A program made the position numbers and the translations under genes. From Bacillus sp. MYb209 (GTDB lineage: Bacteria; Bacillota; Bacilli; Bacillales; Bacillaceae_G): a DNA stretch of 64,000 nt. The notes below the pieces were generated by a model that saw nothing but the letters and a program-made list of their open reading frames with translations, was not told where the DNA came from and ran no database searches. The number at the start of each line of letters is the position of its first letter. Position 1 is the first letter of the stretch. The stretch spans positions 1 to 64,000 of the forward strand of contig NZ_PCNZ01000016.1 in assembly GCF_002975175.1 (NCBI RefSeq). The letters run 5' to 3'. Of this stretch, positions 9,112 through 17,940 are shown piece after piece.

Positions 9112-9378
9112 AAATAAAAAACACTCATCCCATAAAAAGGGACGAGTGTTGAATTCGTGGTTCCACCCTTGTTCCAATTAACCTTATTGTTAATTGCTCA
9201 AGTTCAACATAACGGTGTTGTCCGTTAGCAATTACTAGAAAAACGTTCACTGCTAAAGTTTAGAGGTGGTAAGTAATTATCCCGTACTAGGAAGCTCACA
9301 CCCTAAGGCTTCCCTCTCTGAAAATCGTAGAAAACTACCCATGTCCTCATCATAACATTTCGATATATTTCATTTATG
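9112..9378 (-). ncRNA. T-box leader of thrS
   Basis: The minus strand carries the nearly invariant T-box sequence AAGGGTGGAACCACG (within 9151-9170), followed by the terminator AACACTCGTCCC/GGGATGAGTGTT with T run (9119-9150). Upstream lies a stem I region with an AGAGAGGGAA GA-motif. An ACC triplet in CTTACCACC on the 3' side of stem I is the likely threonine specifier. Uncharged tRNA-Thr should bind and prevent termination. Confidence 0.92.
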
Positions 9379-9384
9379 TAGGTA

Positions 9385-9413
9385 ATTATATGCTCAAAAA
9401 CTTAGAAAATCAA
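9385..9413 (-). promoter_or_regulatory. thrS promoter inside the 3' end of ytxC
   Basis: TTGATT (9408-9413) and TATAAT (9385-9390) are spaced by exactly 17 bases. The promoter overlaps the last codons of the preceding gene and starts the T-box RNA near 9378. Confidence 0.75.
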
Positions 9414-10275
9414 GGGCGTTACCTTTATTTTTTAAATTTTTCACGTTGCGCTCAAATTCATGTAATCCATGTAGTTGCACTCGTTCCTGAAATACATTTC
9501 GCAAAGTAATAATCATATTATGATCTTGTTCTTTCGTATATAAATAAATCTTTTTCGGCGAAATAGAAAGAAGTGGTGCAATTACTTTCGTATCGATATA
9601 TACATCCTGGTTCTTTAATAATTCTTCATCTATATATTGAACTAATTTCTCCTGTTTTAAACGTCTACCTTTATCATCATAGAAAATAAAACTTTCATCA
9701 AAAATAAGATGTACACAGGACAAACGTGATTTTCGGCTACTTACTTGTTGGCGAAGTGTCTCAATGAACATTTGATATTCCTGCTCCATCTTATACTCAT
9801 CAATTGCAACTTCAGCAAGCTTAGCTACCATTTCCCTATATGTACGAAGACGAAAACGAACGTATGATGAAAACGAGAATGAGAGCGGATCACAAAGCCA
9901 ATCATTCAAAGACGACGCAATATAAGATTCAAATTTTTGACGTGTTAAATCACGAGCTGCTCCTTTTCTTCTTTCCTTTAAAATCTCATGTGCCATATGC
10001 AATATTTGATGACACTCTTCTTGTTCTTCATAAAAAAACTTTTCCTTTAAAATGGTATGAATCCATTCATTTTGTTTCACATTCATAATGAAATATAGTA
10101 ATACTGGCAATAAAATCTTTTCAATATAATTCGATTCACATAATGGTATATGAATAACAACCTTTTGTTCGTTTAAATATACACTTGTTTCCTTATATAA
10201 GGATTCCGTTCTTTTCGTTAGTTGTCTGTATACGTGCACAGCATCATTTTTTTCTTCGAAGCAAATTTCAATCAC
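9394..10275 (-). CDS. ytxC: YtxC-like protein, putative sporulation protein
   Basis: The product is about 293 residues and cytoplasmic, rich in Glu, Lys and aromatic residues, with no recognisable enzyme motif. Position between dnaI and thrS and overall character match the B. subtilis YtxC family, annotated as a putative sporulation protein. I choose GTG at 10275 (VIEICFEEKN), which has GGGGGGA six bases upstream; an ATG 13 codons earlier lacks a binding site. It ends inside the thrS promoter. Molecular function is unknown. Confidence 0.75.
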   Translation of the reverse strand: MIEICFEEKNDAVHVYRQLTKRTESLYKETSVYLNEQKVVIHIPLCESNYIEKILLPVLLYFIMNVKQNEWIHTILKEKFFYEEQEECHQILHMAHEILKERRKGAARDLTRQKFESYIASSLNDWLCDPLSFSFSSYVRFRLRTYREMVAKLAEVAIDEYKMEQEYQMFIETLRQQVSSRKSRLSCVHLIFDESFIFYDDKGRRLKQEKLVQYIDEELLKNQDVYIDTKVIAPLLSISPKKIYLYTKEQDHNMIITLRNVFQERVQLHGLHEFERNVKNLKNKGNALDFLSF

Positions 10276-10437
10276 TTTTGTCCCCCCTTTTATCCCCGCT
10301 CTAAAGGATTGCATCTAAAATCCTATAAGAGTCCGATCTATGGAAGTTCACTCTTAGTAGAAACCTATCTCCCATTGTTAGAACATCCACTCGATATGGC
10401 TTGCTAATTTTATATATATTAAGGGAGGGAGAAAAAA

Positions 10438-10473
10438 ATGATACAAGCTACTCTGAAAAAATGTTTAAAATAA
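10438..10473 (+). CDS. Very short ORF with strong ribosome binding site (MIQATLKKCLK)
   Basis: There are eleven codons on the plus strand between ytxC and dnaI. AAGGGAGGGAG lies seven bases before ATG, and the stop codon runs straight into the hairpin at 10478-10500. The binding site is the main support; translation is unproven and I do not recognise the peptide. Confidence 0.25.
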   Translation: MIQATLKKCLK

Positions 10474-10501
10474 AAAAGAGCAAGCTTCTTAGCTTGCTCT
10501 T
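10474..10501. terminator. dnaI terminator
   Basis: AGAGCAAGC pairs with GCTTGCTCT around a five-base loop, with an A tract on the side that gives a T run after dnaI transcripts. Confidence 0.85.
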
Positions 10502-11439
10502 TACTTATGACGACGGTTCTTTCCACCAATAGAAATCGGCTTTGCTAAATATTGAATTCGTTCCATAATACGGGCTGCTTTCATCTCTTCTGCTTCACCG
10601 CGCTGTGTATACGTTAAATGATGTTCTAACTGTTTGAAATCAAAGTTAGACGTAAAGAACGTCGGTAAGTTTTCTAACATACGGAATTGCAAGATTGCAC
10701 CGAGAACATCGTCACGTACAAAACTTGACATTGCTTCCGCTCCGATATCATCTAACATTAATACTTGTACGCGTTTTACCGCATCAATCTTTTCCCCAAT
10801 CGTATTATCTTGAATCGAACTTTTAATTTCACGTAAAAATTCCGGGAAGTATACAATCATCGAACTTATTTTCTTTAGAGCAAGCTCATTTGCAATCGCC
10901 CCTAAAAGATATGTTTTCCCTACACCAAATTTACCGTAAAGATATAAGCCCTGCACTTTCTTCCCCGGTTCATATGCACGTAAAAATTCATTCGCTGCAC
11001 CAATCGCCTCAATACGTGCATCTAAACCTGAAGGGTCTAAGTTTTCCATAGACGCCTGTAAAATATCATTTGGCATATACACACTTTGAACGAGTTTTTC
11101 ATGTTTCTTTCTCTCATCATACGCTACTTTTCTTACGCAGCGATCGTATTGAATATCAATCATCTTACCTTGAATGACAAGCTTCGGCTCATATCCTTGC
11201 AGCATATTTTTACATGACCCTAAATTTGGACAATCAGTGCACCCTACACTTTGTCCAATGTATTCATATAACTTCACAAGACTTCGTTCAATCATCGAAG
11301 TCGTTACTTCACCTTTATGTTCGTCTATAAATTCTTTCACACGTGGGTGCGTCATTACTTCTGCTTTTAACACTTCATATCTATTTTTAAAGTTTTTATT
11401 TTCCATTAACTTCGCAAACGAATTTTGAATATGCTCCAT
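10501..11439 (-). CDS. dnaI: Primosomal helicase loader DnaI
   Basis: This 312-residue AAA+ ATPase loads the replicative helicase onto DNA at oriC and at stalled forks. The N-terminal domain carries a zinc-binding cluster (VGCTDCPNLGSCKNM, about residues 65-80). The AAA+ part has Walker A YGKFGVGKTYLL (near 170) and Walker B VLMLDDIGAE (near 228). It is 33 bases downstream of dnaB, as in other Bacillus, and both proteins act together with DnaD in primosome assembly. Confidence 0.97.
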   Translation of the reverse strand: MEHIQNSFAKLMENKNFKNRYEVLKAEVMTHPRVKEFIDEHKGEVTTSMIERSLVKLYEYIGQSVGCTDCPNLGSCKNMLQGYEPKLVIQGKMIDIQYDRCVRKVAYDERKKHEKLVQSVYMPNDILQASMENLDPSGLDARIEAIGAANEFLRAYEPGKKVQGLYLYGKFGVGKTYLLGAIANELALKKISSMIVYFPEFLREIKSSIQDNTIGEKIDAVKRVQVLMLDDIGAEAMSSFVRDDVLGAILQFRMLENLPTFFTSNFDFKQLEHHLTYTQRGEAEEMKAARIMERIQYLAKPISIGGKNRRHK

Positions 11440-11472
11440 TTCCTCACCTCAAAGAGCGTTCATTCTCTTCTA

Positions 11473-12879
11473 TTAATCACGCTTATATTTTTTCAATACT
11501 TCTTCTAATCGTTTTCGTTCATCCTCTAACGTACTTGCCTTTTTTTCCACACTTACGTCATTCTTCACAGTTTCTTTCTCTTGTTCTTTCGGTTCTTCTT
11601 TAAGCCAATCAGGCACCATTTCTTTACGCACCATTCTCTTAGCTGTTCGGCCTTTCTTCTTCGTCTCAGCCCACTCTTGATATTGACGATTCTCTTCTTT
11701 CGCTAGCGCCATCGCTTCGCCTACTGTACCGACCTTTTTTCGCGCCCAATGTCCAGCAATCTTCTCGACATACGTTTTAGCAAGCTTCATATCTGAGCGT
11801 AGCATAACGTAATAAATAAGTACATTCACAACCCCTGGCGTTAATTTTTGGTTTATCATTACATCCTCAACGATTTGCAAGTCCGCTTTCGTCGCCTCTG
11901 CACCGCCTGAAATCTCTTTCAATAGTTGTTTTGGCGAGATTTCCTCTAACTGCTTCATTAGCATCTCTTCTTGCGTAGATGGCTCTTCCTCTTTCATTGT
12001 ACGAGCTGCATGAGGTTGCACCCTTTCACTTAATACAGGTAGTGCTTGACCATTTTCAAATTGATACCAATCGCGTGCTCCCTTCCGAAGCCTTTCGATA
12101 TCAATAGTTTGTATCTCTGTCACTGCGCCAAGAACGATATTTTGCATCGATAACGCATCCACACCGTACACATAAGCGAGTGTAATGACACATTCTCGCA
12201 CTTGATCTGTAATCGCCTTTTTAGGAACAAGCGCTGATAGTCCGTCTACAAATAAAGAGAAATCAAAGAAATCATTCCAAACTTTCGGGGCATCCCCATT
12301 CTCGTTATTTGGCATAGTTGTCGTTTTCGGGATACGCAGTTCTTCTTGCGCATGTTCAAACTGACCTGGGTTAAAAGAATCAAATACATCGTTGAAGGAG
12401 CGCGTAACATTTTCATAAGAAGCAAAATCGAATTCTTCTTCTAAGAAATATTGCTTTACTTGGTTGTATTTTGTCCGACTCAAGCGATTATATAAAAAGA
12501 TACTTAAAACAATATCATCAAAAAACTGCTTCGGAGATAAAGGTGGTTGCAATTCATATATAAACATTCGAATATCTTTTTCTTTCTTAATATATACATT
12601 TAAAAGACCAATCGCTTCTAACTTTACTCGTTCCCCATATATTTCAGGAAGTTGCATTTGCATAGTCACCATAAGGGAGTGATGTGTATTCTCTTTTCCA
12701 AACACACGATCTTGCTCTAACTCTCCCCATAGCGTCATGTATAAGCTAAAAGCTCTACTACCTATTAACGGCTGATACAACATCGTTAATACTTTCCGGT
12801 CGTAATTATGTAACAACCCTTTCGCACTTACTTTATAACGATCAATCGGCAATAGCTCCATCCATGACTGTTTTTCCAT
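11473..12879 (-). CDS. dnaB: Replication initiation and membrane attachment protein DnaB
   Basis: This is Bacillus DnaB (468 residues), the primosome protein and not the helicase of the same name in E. coli. It helps DnaI load helicase at oriC and PriA-dependent sites and associates with the membrane. The N-terminal half is a DnaB/DnaD winged-helix-type region. A DnaD-like C-terminal domain follows, with the motif YYVMLRSDMKLAKTYVEKIA-like segment near residue 360, then a charged, coiled tail. It forms an operon with dnaI. A bcr1 repeat separates it from nrdR. Confidence 0.95.
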   Translation of the reverse strand: MEKQSWMELLPIDRYKVSAKGLLHNYDRKVLTMLYQPLIGSRAFSLYMTLWGELEQDRVFGKENTHHSLMVTMQMQLPEIYGERVKLEAIGLLNVYIKKEKDIRMFIYELQPPLSPKQFFDDIVLSIFLYNRLSRTKYNQVKQYFLEEEFDFASYENVTRSFNDVFDSFNPGQFEHAQEELRIPKTTTMPNNENGDAPKVWNDFFDFSLFVDGLSALVPKKAITDQVRECVITLAYVYGVDALSMQNIVLGAVTEIQTIDIERLRKGARDWYQFENGQALPVLSERVQPHAARTMKEEEPSTQEEMLMKQLEEISPKQLLKEISGGAEATKADLQIVEDVMINQKLTPGVVNVLIYYVMLRSDMKLAKTYVEKIAGHWARKKVGTVGEAMALAKEENRQYQEWAETKKKGRTAKRMVRKEMVPDWLKEEPKEQEKETVKNDVSVEKKASTLEDERKRLEEVLKKYKRD

Positions 12880-12944
12880 TCTTGCTTTTCCTTTCTCTCA
12901 TCCAATCTAACCTATATTTCACTCGTTCTATCTTTATTATATAA

Positions 12945-13097
12945 TTTATCCCGCATTAACGGGCAGTAAGACTCCCACCTCAAAATTCGGCGAATGCGAG
13001 GAAGTTAGGTGGGAGATAACTTCCCGTAAATGCCCGATTGGTTCAACTAATAATCATTGGGGATGAACACCCCCCAATGATTAAAGTTTCACTTTAT
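12945..13097 (+). repeat. bcr1 repeat element (copy 1) with TTTAT flanks
   Basis: The element runs from CCCGCATTAACGGGCAGTAA (12950) to AAAGTTTCAC (13092) and is bracketed by TTTAT on both sides (12945-12949, 13093-13097). Internal hairpins include CTCCCACCT/AGGTGGGAG and CATTGGGG/CCCCAATG. It shares ends, spacing and TTTAT flanks with the copy at 43802-43950. This matches the bcr1 family known to be specific to the B. cereus group and thought to have been mobile. It sits between nrdR and dnaB. Confidence 0.85.
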
Positions 13098-13172
13098 TAG
13101 CGAAAAAGAGCTATTAGCTTCCGCTTCTAGCTCTCTTATCTCGTTTACTTACAGTATATAAAGAGATTCCTT

Positions 13173-13634
13173 CTACTCTCTCTCTTTTTGCAGTATATCT
13201 TTTAATTCTTCAATAAATACATTTAAATCTTTAAATTGACGATACACAGAAGCAAAACGTACGTAAGCAACATCATCAATATCACGAAGTTCTTCCATAA
13301 CAATCTCACCAATCATATCACTTTTCACTTCTGATATACCTAAGTTACGAAGTTCACGCTCCACACTTTGCGTTACTTCCTCTAACTGCCTTAAAGATAC
13401 AGGTCTTTTTTCACACGCTTTAATTAAACCGCGTAAAATTTTCTCTTTATTAAACTCTTCTCGTGTTCCTTCTTTTTTAACAACGATAAGAGGTGATTCT
13501 TCTACTCTTTCAAATGTCGTAAAGCGACTTAAACAACTTTCACACTCTCTTCTCCTTCGAATAGAGCGCCCCTCGTCTACCGGACGCGAATCTAACACTC
13601 TTGTTCCATTATGAAAACAGGATGGACAACGCAA
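13173..13634 (-). CDS. nrdR: NrdR, repressor of ribonucleotide reductase genes
   Basis: The product is 153 residues: a zinc ribbon at the N-terminus (LRCPSC and CESC) followed by an ATP-cone domain ([19 protein letters not shown]). It senses ATP/dATP and represses nrd operons by binding paired NrdR boxes. I choose TTG at 13634 because AAAGGAG lies eight bases upstream; the ATG three codons earlier is only three bases from that site. The result is the usual family length. It is upstream of dnaB but separated from it by bcr1. Confidence 0.95.
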   Translation of the reverse strand: MRCPSCFHNGTRVLDSRPVDEGRSIRRRRECESCLSRFTTFERVEESPLIVVKKEGTREEFNKEKILRGLIKACEKRPVSLRQLEEVTQSVERELRNLGISEVKSDMIGEIVMEELRDIDDVAYVRFASVYRQFKDLNVFIEELKDILQKERE

Positions 13635-13830
13635 TTCATTCACTCCTTTACACTATAATCTTTATTCTTTCGCTACTCACCTACATGTGAAAATATATAT
13701 ACAATATTATATAACTCATTCTTCTATAATGACCACTCTAAGTTATTACATATCGTGATCCTATTTTATATAAACTAAAAAAGAGGTGCATTATACACCT
13801 CTTTACATTTTAAATCAATTATGTTCTTTT

Positions 13831-14223
13831 TTAAAGAGCTTTTGTTTCTCTCTGCTTAATTTCGAAGCTACCAGTGCCTCGAGGAAGCTCGATGCTCTCA
13901 CGCGTTTTCGCGTTTAAACCTTCTGCAATATATTCTGCAGCAACATTTGGATCAATACGATCCCCACAAGTATAAACATCAATACTTGCGTAACCGTGCT
14001 CCGGAAAGCTATGAATTGTTAAATGTGATTCCGAGATAATTACTACTCCACTTACACCCTGTGGTGCAAATTTATGAAAAGCAACCTCACGTACTTCAGC
14101 ACCAGCTCTTAGTGCTGCATCCACAAATAATTGTTCAATATACGGCATGTCATTAAGCTTGTCGAAATCGCAATCCCAAAGTTCAGCGATCACGTGACGA
14201 CCCATCGTATCCATAGTATCCAT
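13831..14223 (-). CDS. speH: S-adenosylmethionine decarboxylase proenzyme (bacterial short form)
   Basis: The 130-residue proenzyme cleaves itself at Glu-Ser in [17 protein letters not shown] (Ser about residue 66) to create the pyruvoyl cofactor. It then makes decarboxylated SAM for spermidine synthesis. CysThr in DVYTCGD belongs to the active site. The start codon has AAGGGGGAA upstream. The first residues repeat (MDTMDTM), a six-base-unit duplication compared with the B. subtilis protein as I recall it. It lies after gapB, as in B. subtilis, but here it has its own promoter and a structured leader. Confidence 0.95.
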
Positions 14224-14373
14224 TCTACAGTTCCCCCTTGTAAATTTATTCTAACTGTTCGAATTGAAAACTAATTTGCAATTTGGCTTGCTCCACTACC
14301 ACGGGGGAAAGTTAGTCCAGAGAGGTCCTAACCCTTTAAGTAGTGACTACGTACCTCAGCTCTTAAGTTTACG
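14224..14373 (-). ncRNA. Structured 5' leader of speH (candidate regulatory RNA)
   Basis: About 150 transcribed bases precede speH. Complementary segments nest: CACTAC (14294-14299) with GTAGTG (14340-14345), enclosing GTTAG (14311-14315) with CTAAC (14328-14332). A competing GAGGT/ACCTC pair is possible. The segment is much richer in G+C than the flanking spacer. I do not recognise a named riboswitch; SAM or a polyamine as ligand is only a guess from gene context. Confidence 0.5.
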
Positions 14374-14379
14374 AGTGTT

Positions 14380-14408
14380 AGTATACTTTGTTTATTTTCA
14401 TTTTGCAA
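14380..14408 (-). promoter_or_regulatory. speH promoter
   Basis: TTGCAA (14403-14408) and TATACT (14380-14385) are separated by 17 bases, giving transcription from about 14373 into the structured leader. Confidence 0.75.
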
Positions 14409-14561
14409 CAACAGTTTTTTCGATTTTCTGTCATAATTTCCTCTTTACTTTTCCCTAAAAAAAATAAATGATTCACAAATACAGTAATCACAACGTTTTT
14501 TGGTCTGTCCAATATTTGAAAATATACTCCTATAATTTTTTCTTTTCAGAAAAAAATAAAA

Positions 14562-14592
14562 AAAGAGGGCAAATATTCACTTGCCCTCCCTC
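14562..14592 (-). terminator. gapB terminator
   Basis: AGGGCAA pairs with TTGCCCT around about eight bases, followed on the minus strand by seven T. It lies between gapB and speH and argues that speH is mostly transcribed from its own promoter. Confidence 0.8.
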
Positions 14593-14600
14593 TATTTCAC

Positions 14601-15629
14601 TTAAATATGTTGTACATTTTCTTGTTTTGCTAATTCATCTACAACTAACGTTACAAGATCTACAACACGACGAGAGTAGCCCCACTCGTTATCATACCAA
14701 GCAAGTACTTTCACTTTACGCTCACCCATTACCATTGTAGATAAACCATCAATAATAGCTGAGTGTGTATTTGTATTAAAGTCGATAGACACTAAAGGCT
14801 CTTCGCTGAATTCTACAATTCCTTTTAACGCACCGTTTGCAACAGTTTTGAATGCTTCATTAATATCTTCAACTGTTACATCACGTTTTACGTCTACTAC
14901 TAAATCAACAAGAGACACGTTTGGTGTTGGTACACGAAGTGCCATACCATGGAGTTTTCCGTTTAAGTGTGGAAGAACTTTTGCAAGCGCTTTCGCGGCA
15001 CCCGTCGTTGTCGGAATGATAGACTGTCCGCAAGCACGCGCTCTTCTTAAATCTTTATGTGGGTTATCAATATTTTTTTGGTCATTTGTATAAGCGTGAA
15101 CAGTTGTCATTAAACCGTTTTCAATTCCGAACTGCTCATCTAACACCTTTACAACAGGCGCTAAACAGTTTGTTGTACAAGATGCATTTGAAATAACGGT
15201 ATGTTTTGTAATATCTAATTGGTCTTCGTTCACACCAACTACAATTGTTACATCTTCATTTTTACCAGGTGCTGTTAAAATAACTTTTTTCGCTCCAGCT
15301 TCAACATGAAGAATTGCTTTTTCTTTCGAGTTAAATTTACCAGTTGCTTCAATTACAACTTCAACACCTAATTCTTTCCAAGGCAATTCCTTTGGATCGC
15401 GGTTGTTTAAAAGGCGAATCATTTTCCCATCTACTAATAAATGATCTTCAAATGCTTCCACTGTTCCGTCAAACTTACCATGTACTGTATCATATTTAAT
15501 TAAATGTGCTAACGTTTCGGATGGATAGCTTGCGTTGATTGCTACAATTTCGAATGCGCTTTCTTTTATTGCTTGACGAAACACCATTCTCCCAATACGT
15601 CCAAATCCATTAATTGCCACACGAGTCAT
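14601..15629 (-). CDS. gapB: Glyceraldehyde-3-phosphate dehydrogenase, gluconeogenic type
   Basis: The 342-residue enzyme has the N-terminal Rossmann motif INGFGRIGRMVFR and the catalytic cysteine in SNASCTTNCLAP (near residue 152). Position next to speH and coaE, and sequence character, fit Bacillus GapB. GapB prefers NADP and runs toward glucose during gluconeogenesis, unlike the glycolytic GapA. In B. subtilis it is repressed by CcpN under glycolytic conditions; I cannot identify the CcpN site here. Confidence 0.93.
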   Translation of the reverse strand: MTRVAINGFGRIGRMVFRQAIKESAFEIVAINASYPSETLAHLIKYDTVHGKFDGTVEAFEDHLLVDGKMIRLLNNRDPKELPWKELGVEVVIEATGKFNSKEKAILHVEAGAKKVILTAPGKNEDVTIVVGVNEDQLDITKHTVISNASCTTNCLAPVVKVLDEQFGIENGLMTTVHAYTNDQKNIDNPHKDLRRARACGQSIIPTTTGAAKALAKVLPHLNGKLHGMALRVPTPNVSLVDLVVDVKRDVTVEDINEAFKTVANGALKGIVEFSEEPLVSIDFNTNTHSAIIDGLSTMVMGERKVKVLAWYDNEWGYSRRVVDLVTLVVDELAKQENVQHI

Positions 15630-15738
15630 AATATGTTATCCCCCTTGAATGCGTTATACTATTTATCTCCAATCCCAATAATAGTATAACACAAAAAGGA
15701 GATATGTCACTAAGCATTTTCATTAATTTCACAATTTT

Positions 15739-16341
15739 TTAATCAATAATGTTCCATTCTTTCAAAATAGCCGCTAATTGTGTTTTCGTTTCAGCAATTG
15801 TGCCATCATTATAAATTACTTCATCCGCCCTCGTTACTTTTTCTTCTAGTGACATTTGAGATTGAATACGCGCCGTTGCTTCTTCTTCTGAAAAGTTATT
15901 TCGTTTCATTAAACGTTCCAATTGCGTATTCGGTGTGACCGCTACAACTAAAACACGATCAACGAGATTTGTTAATTTACTTTCAAACAAAAGAGGGATA
16001 TCTAACACAACCGCTTGCATACCTTCTTTTATGTACATCTCCTTTTGTGCATTCATTTCTTCACGCACTGCAGGGTGAACGATTTTGTTTAACTGCAATC
16101 GTTTTTCTTCATTATAAAAAACGACACTCCCAAGCTTTGGTCGATCAAGCTCTCCATCTTTTTGTAACACTTCCGTTCCGAACACCTCTATAATTTTGTT
16201 ATATGCTGGTTTTCCTCGTTCTACAACTTCTCGCGCAATAATATCTGCATCAATAACCGGTATACTCATTTCACGAAACATTTCTGATACCGTACTTTTT
16301 CCGCTTGCAATGCCTCCTGTTAATCCAATTACTACTGTCAT
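15739..16341 (-). CDS. coaE: Dephospho-CoA kinase
   Basis: This cytoplasmic kinase performs the last step of coenzyme A synthesis, phosphorylating dephospho-CoA at the 3'-hydroxyl of ribose. The 200-residue product starts [17 protein letters not shown], whose GGIASGKS is the P-loop; [11 protein letters not shown] follows. ATG at 16341 has GAGGAGGA upstream; the ATG five codons earlier lies inside that site. It precedes gapB with about 110 bases between and follows ytaF closely. Confidence 0.96.
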   Translation of the reverse strand: MTVVIGLTGGIASGKSTVSEMFREMSIPVIDADIIAREVVERGKPAYNKIIEVFGTEVLQKDGELDRPKLGSVVFYNEEKRLQLNKIVHPAVREEMNAQKEMYIKEGMQAVVLDIPLLFESKLTNLVDRVLVVAVTPNTQLERLMKRNNFSEEEATARIQSQMSLEEKVTRADEVIYNDGTIAETKTQLAAILKEWNIID

Positions 16342-16392
16342 AATAATCCTCCTCATAATAAAAGGCGCGAAACTAATGTTCCACGCCCATAC

Positions 16393-17025
16393 TTACATTT
16401 TCCAAATTCCAATAATAATGAGTAATACCCCAGGCAGGAATGTAAATTTTTGTAACCATTTCATATTTGATAAAATCGTACCGAGCTTCATTCCAATAAA
16501 TAAAAATAAAGAACTCATAACCGCGACTAATATCGCCATCATCGCAGGTGCATAACCTAATAAAGATGCACCAATTCCAGCACCAAACGAATCTACAGAA
16601 AGAGCGATACCGAGAAGTAGTGCTTCTCCTGCAGAGATAGTTCCTGATTTATCAAAATCCGCAACAGTCGGCTTCCGCAAAATTTGAATCACTAACCCTA
16701 GCGAAGCAATTTCTAGTTTCCAAACCTTCTCCTCTTGCTTTGGTTCTTCTTTTTTATCACTTCGAAAAAATTGATATAATACCCAAATACCTATCCCAAT
16801 AAGAACAAGCCCACCGATACGCGTTGCGATAACAGGCGAAAATATTTTCGCGATCATATGTCCAATTCCCATGGAAACGAGCATGACAGCTGCTGAACAA
16901 ATCCCGATAATTATAATTGATCTTAGTGGAATTCTTACGCTCCTTAACCCATATGTTAGCCCTACACTACAGCTATCTAAGCTTAATGTAAAAGCTAATA
17001 AAATAAGAGATAAATAAAGGTACAT
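16393..17025 (-). CDS. ytaF: YtaF, manganese-exporter-like sporulation membrane protein
   Basis: The 210-residue integral membrane protein has six helices in two repeats; conserved Asp occur in TLSLDSCSVGL and ALSVDSFGAGIG, as in the MntP/LysE-type fold. B. subtilis YtaF is annotated as a sporulation membrane protein; manganese efflux is inferred from MntP similarity only. A hydrophilic loop (SDKKEEPKQEEKVW) separates the halves. Its ATG lies in the stem ACATCGG/CCGATGT and its GGGAGGAG site in the enclosed loop, so translation may be structure-controlled. Confidence 0.85.
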   Translation of the reverse strand: MYLYLSLILLAFTLSLDSCSVGLTYGLRSVRIPLRSIIIIGICSAAVMLVSMGIGHMIAKIFSPVIATRIGGLVLIGIGIWVLYQFFRSDKKEEPKQEEKVWKLEIASLGLVIQILRKPTVADFDKSGTISAGEALLLGIALSVDSFGAGIGASLLGYAPAMMAILVAVMSSLFLFIGMKLGTILSNMKWLQKFTFLPGVLLIIIGIWKM

Positions 17026-17087
17026 CGGTAAGCTCCTCCCTTATACATAGCTCTGCTCTATGTATATGACAAATGCCTATCCGATGT
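17022..17087 (-). promoter_or_regulatory. Hairpin enclosing the ytaF ribosome binding site and start codon
   Basis: ACATCGG (17081-17087 read on minus) pairs with CCGATGT (17022-17028), which contains the ytaF ATG. Within it TATACATAG (17042-17050) and CTATGTATA (17058-17066) form a perfect nine-base-pair stem. The ribosome binding site GGGAGGAG lies between them. Confidence 0.5.
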
Positions 17088-17097
17088 TATCCCTTTT

Positions 17098-17928
17098 CTA
17101 TATTCTAGGTTGGCAAATTGGGCAGTAATGTGTTCCCCTTCCGCCAACAACTGTTTTTTCTAATAGCGTACCGCAAGTCACACATGGTTCTCCTTTTTTC
17201 CCATATACATTTAGAAGTTCCTGGTACGAACCAATTTGTCCTTGCGAATTAATATACGTTCTAATTGTACTTCCGCCTCGCTTAACAGCTTCGCCCAGCG
17301 TTGTAACAATCGCCTCATAAATTCTTTCTACTTCTTCTTCTGTTAAAGATGCAGCTTCTCGTTCTGGATGAATTTGCGAACGGAATAATACTTCATCTAC
17401 ATATATATTTCCAAGGCCTACTAAAAGACGCTGATCTAATAATACGACTTTTATTTTGCGATTTGTCTTTTGCAATCTTTCTTGTAAATACTGCGGTGTC
17501 AATTCAACATCAAATGGCTCTGGTCCTAAATCAGCAAGAGGCATTTGAGCAAACTCTTCACCTTTCTTAAAGAGATGCATCGTACCAAACTTTCTCACAT
17601 CTTTATAATGTAATTCAGTTCCATCTGTAAATAAGAAGCGTACGTGTGTATGTTTATCAATTGGCTCATCCTCTTGATGAAGTAAAAACTTACCTTCCAT
17701 ACGCAAATGTGAAACAATTACATAGTTCGTTACATACAAAAGCAAAAACTTACCTCTTCGCTTTATATTCTCGATCATCTCGCCTCTTAGCATGTCTTTA
17801 AAGATTTCTGCATCGTCCGGTCGTTTCACTATTTTTAGATAGGTGACAATTACATCTTCAATCACTTTTCCCGTTACAAGATTTTCAAGTGTCCGTCTAA
17901 CATTTTCAACCTCTGGTAATTCCGGCAT
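17098..17928 (-). CDS. mutM: Formamidopyrimidine-DNA glycosylase
   Basis: The 276-residue base-excision repair enzyme removes 8-oxoguanine and FapyG and cuts the abasic site. The mature N-terminus PELPEVE carries the catalytic Pro and Glu, and a lysine in the beta-hairpin GKFLL segment is conserved. The C-terminal zinc finger is CVTCGTLLEKTVVGGRGTHY with a following CPIC. It directly follows polA, with 12 bases between, so both are probably co-transcribed as a repair operon with ytaF and coaE. Confidence 0.97.
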   Translation of the reverse strand: MPELPEVENVRRTLENLVTGKVIEDVIVTYLKIVKRPDDAEIFKDMLRGEMIENIKRRGKFLLLYVTNYVIVSHLRMEGKFLLHQEDEPIDKHTHVRFLFTDGTELHYKDVRKFGTMHLFKKGEEFAQMPLADLGPEPFDVELTPQYLQERLQKTNRKIKVVLLDQRLLVGLGNIYVDEVLFRSQIHPEREAASLTEEEVERIYEAIVTTLGEAVKRGGSTIRTYINSQGQIGSYQELLNVYGKKGEPCVTCGTLLEKTVVGGRGTHYCPICQPRI

Positions 17929-17940
17929 TTTATCACTTCC

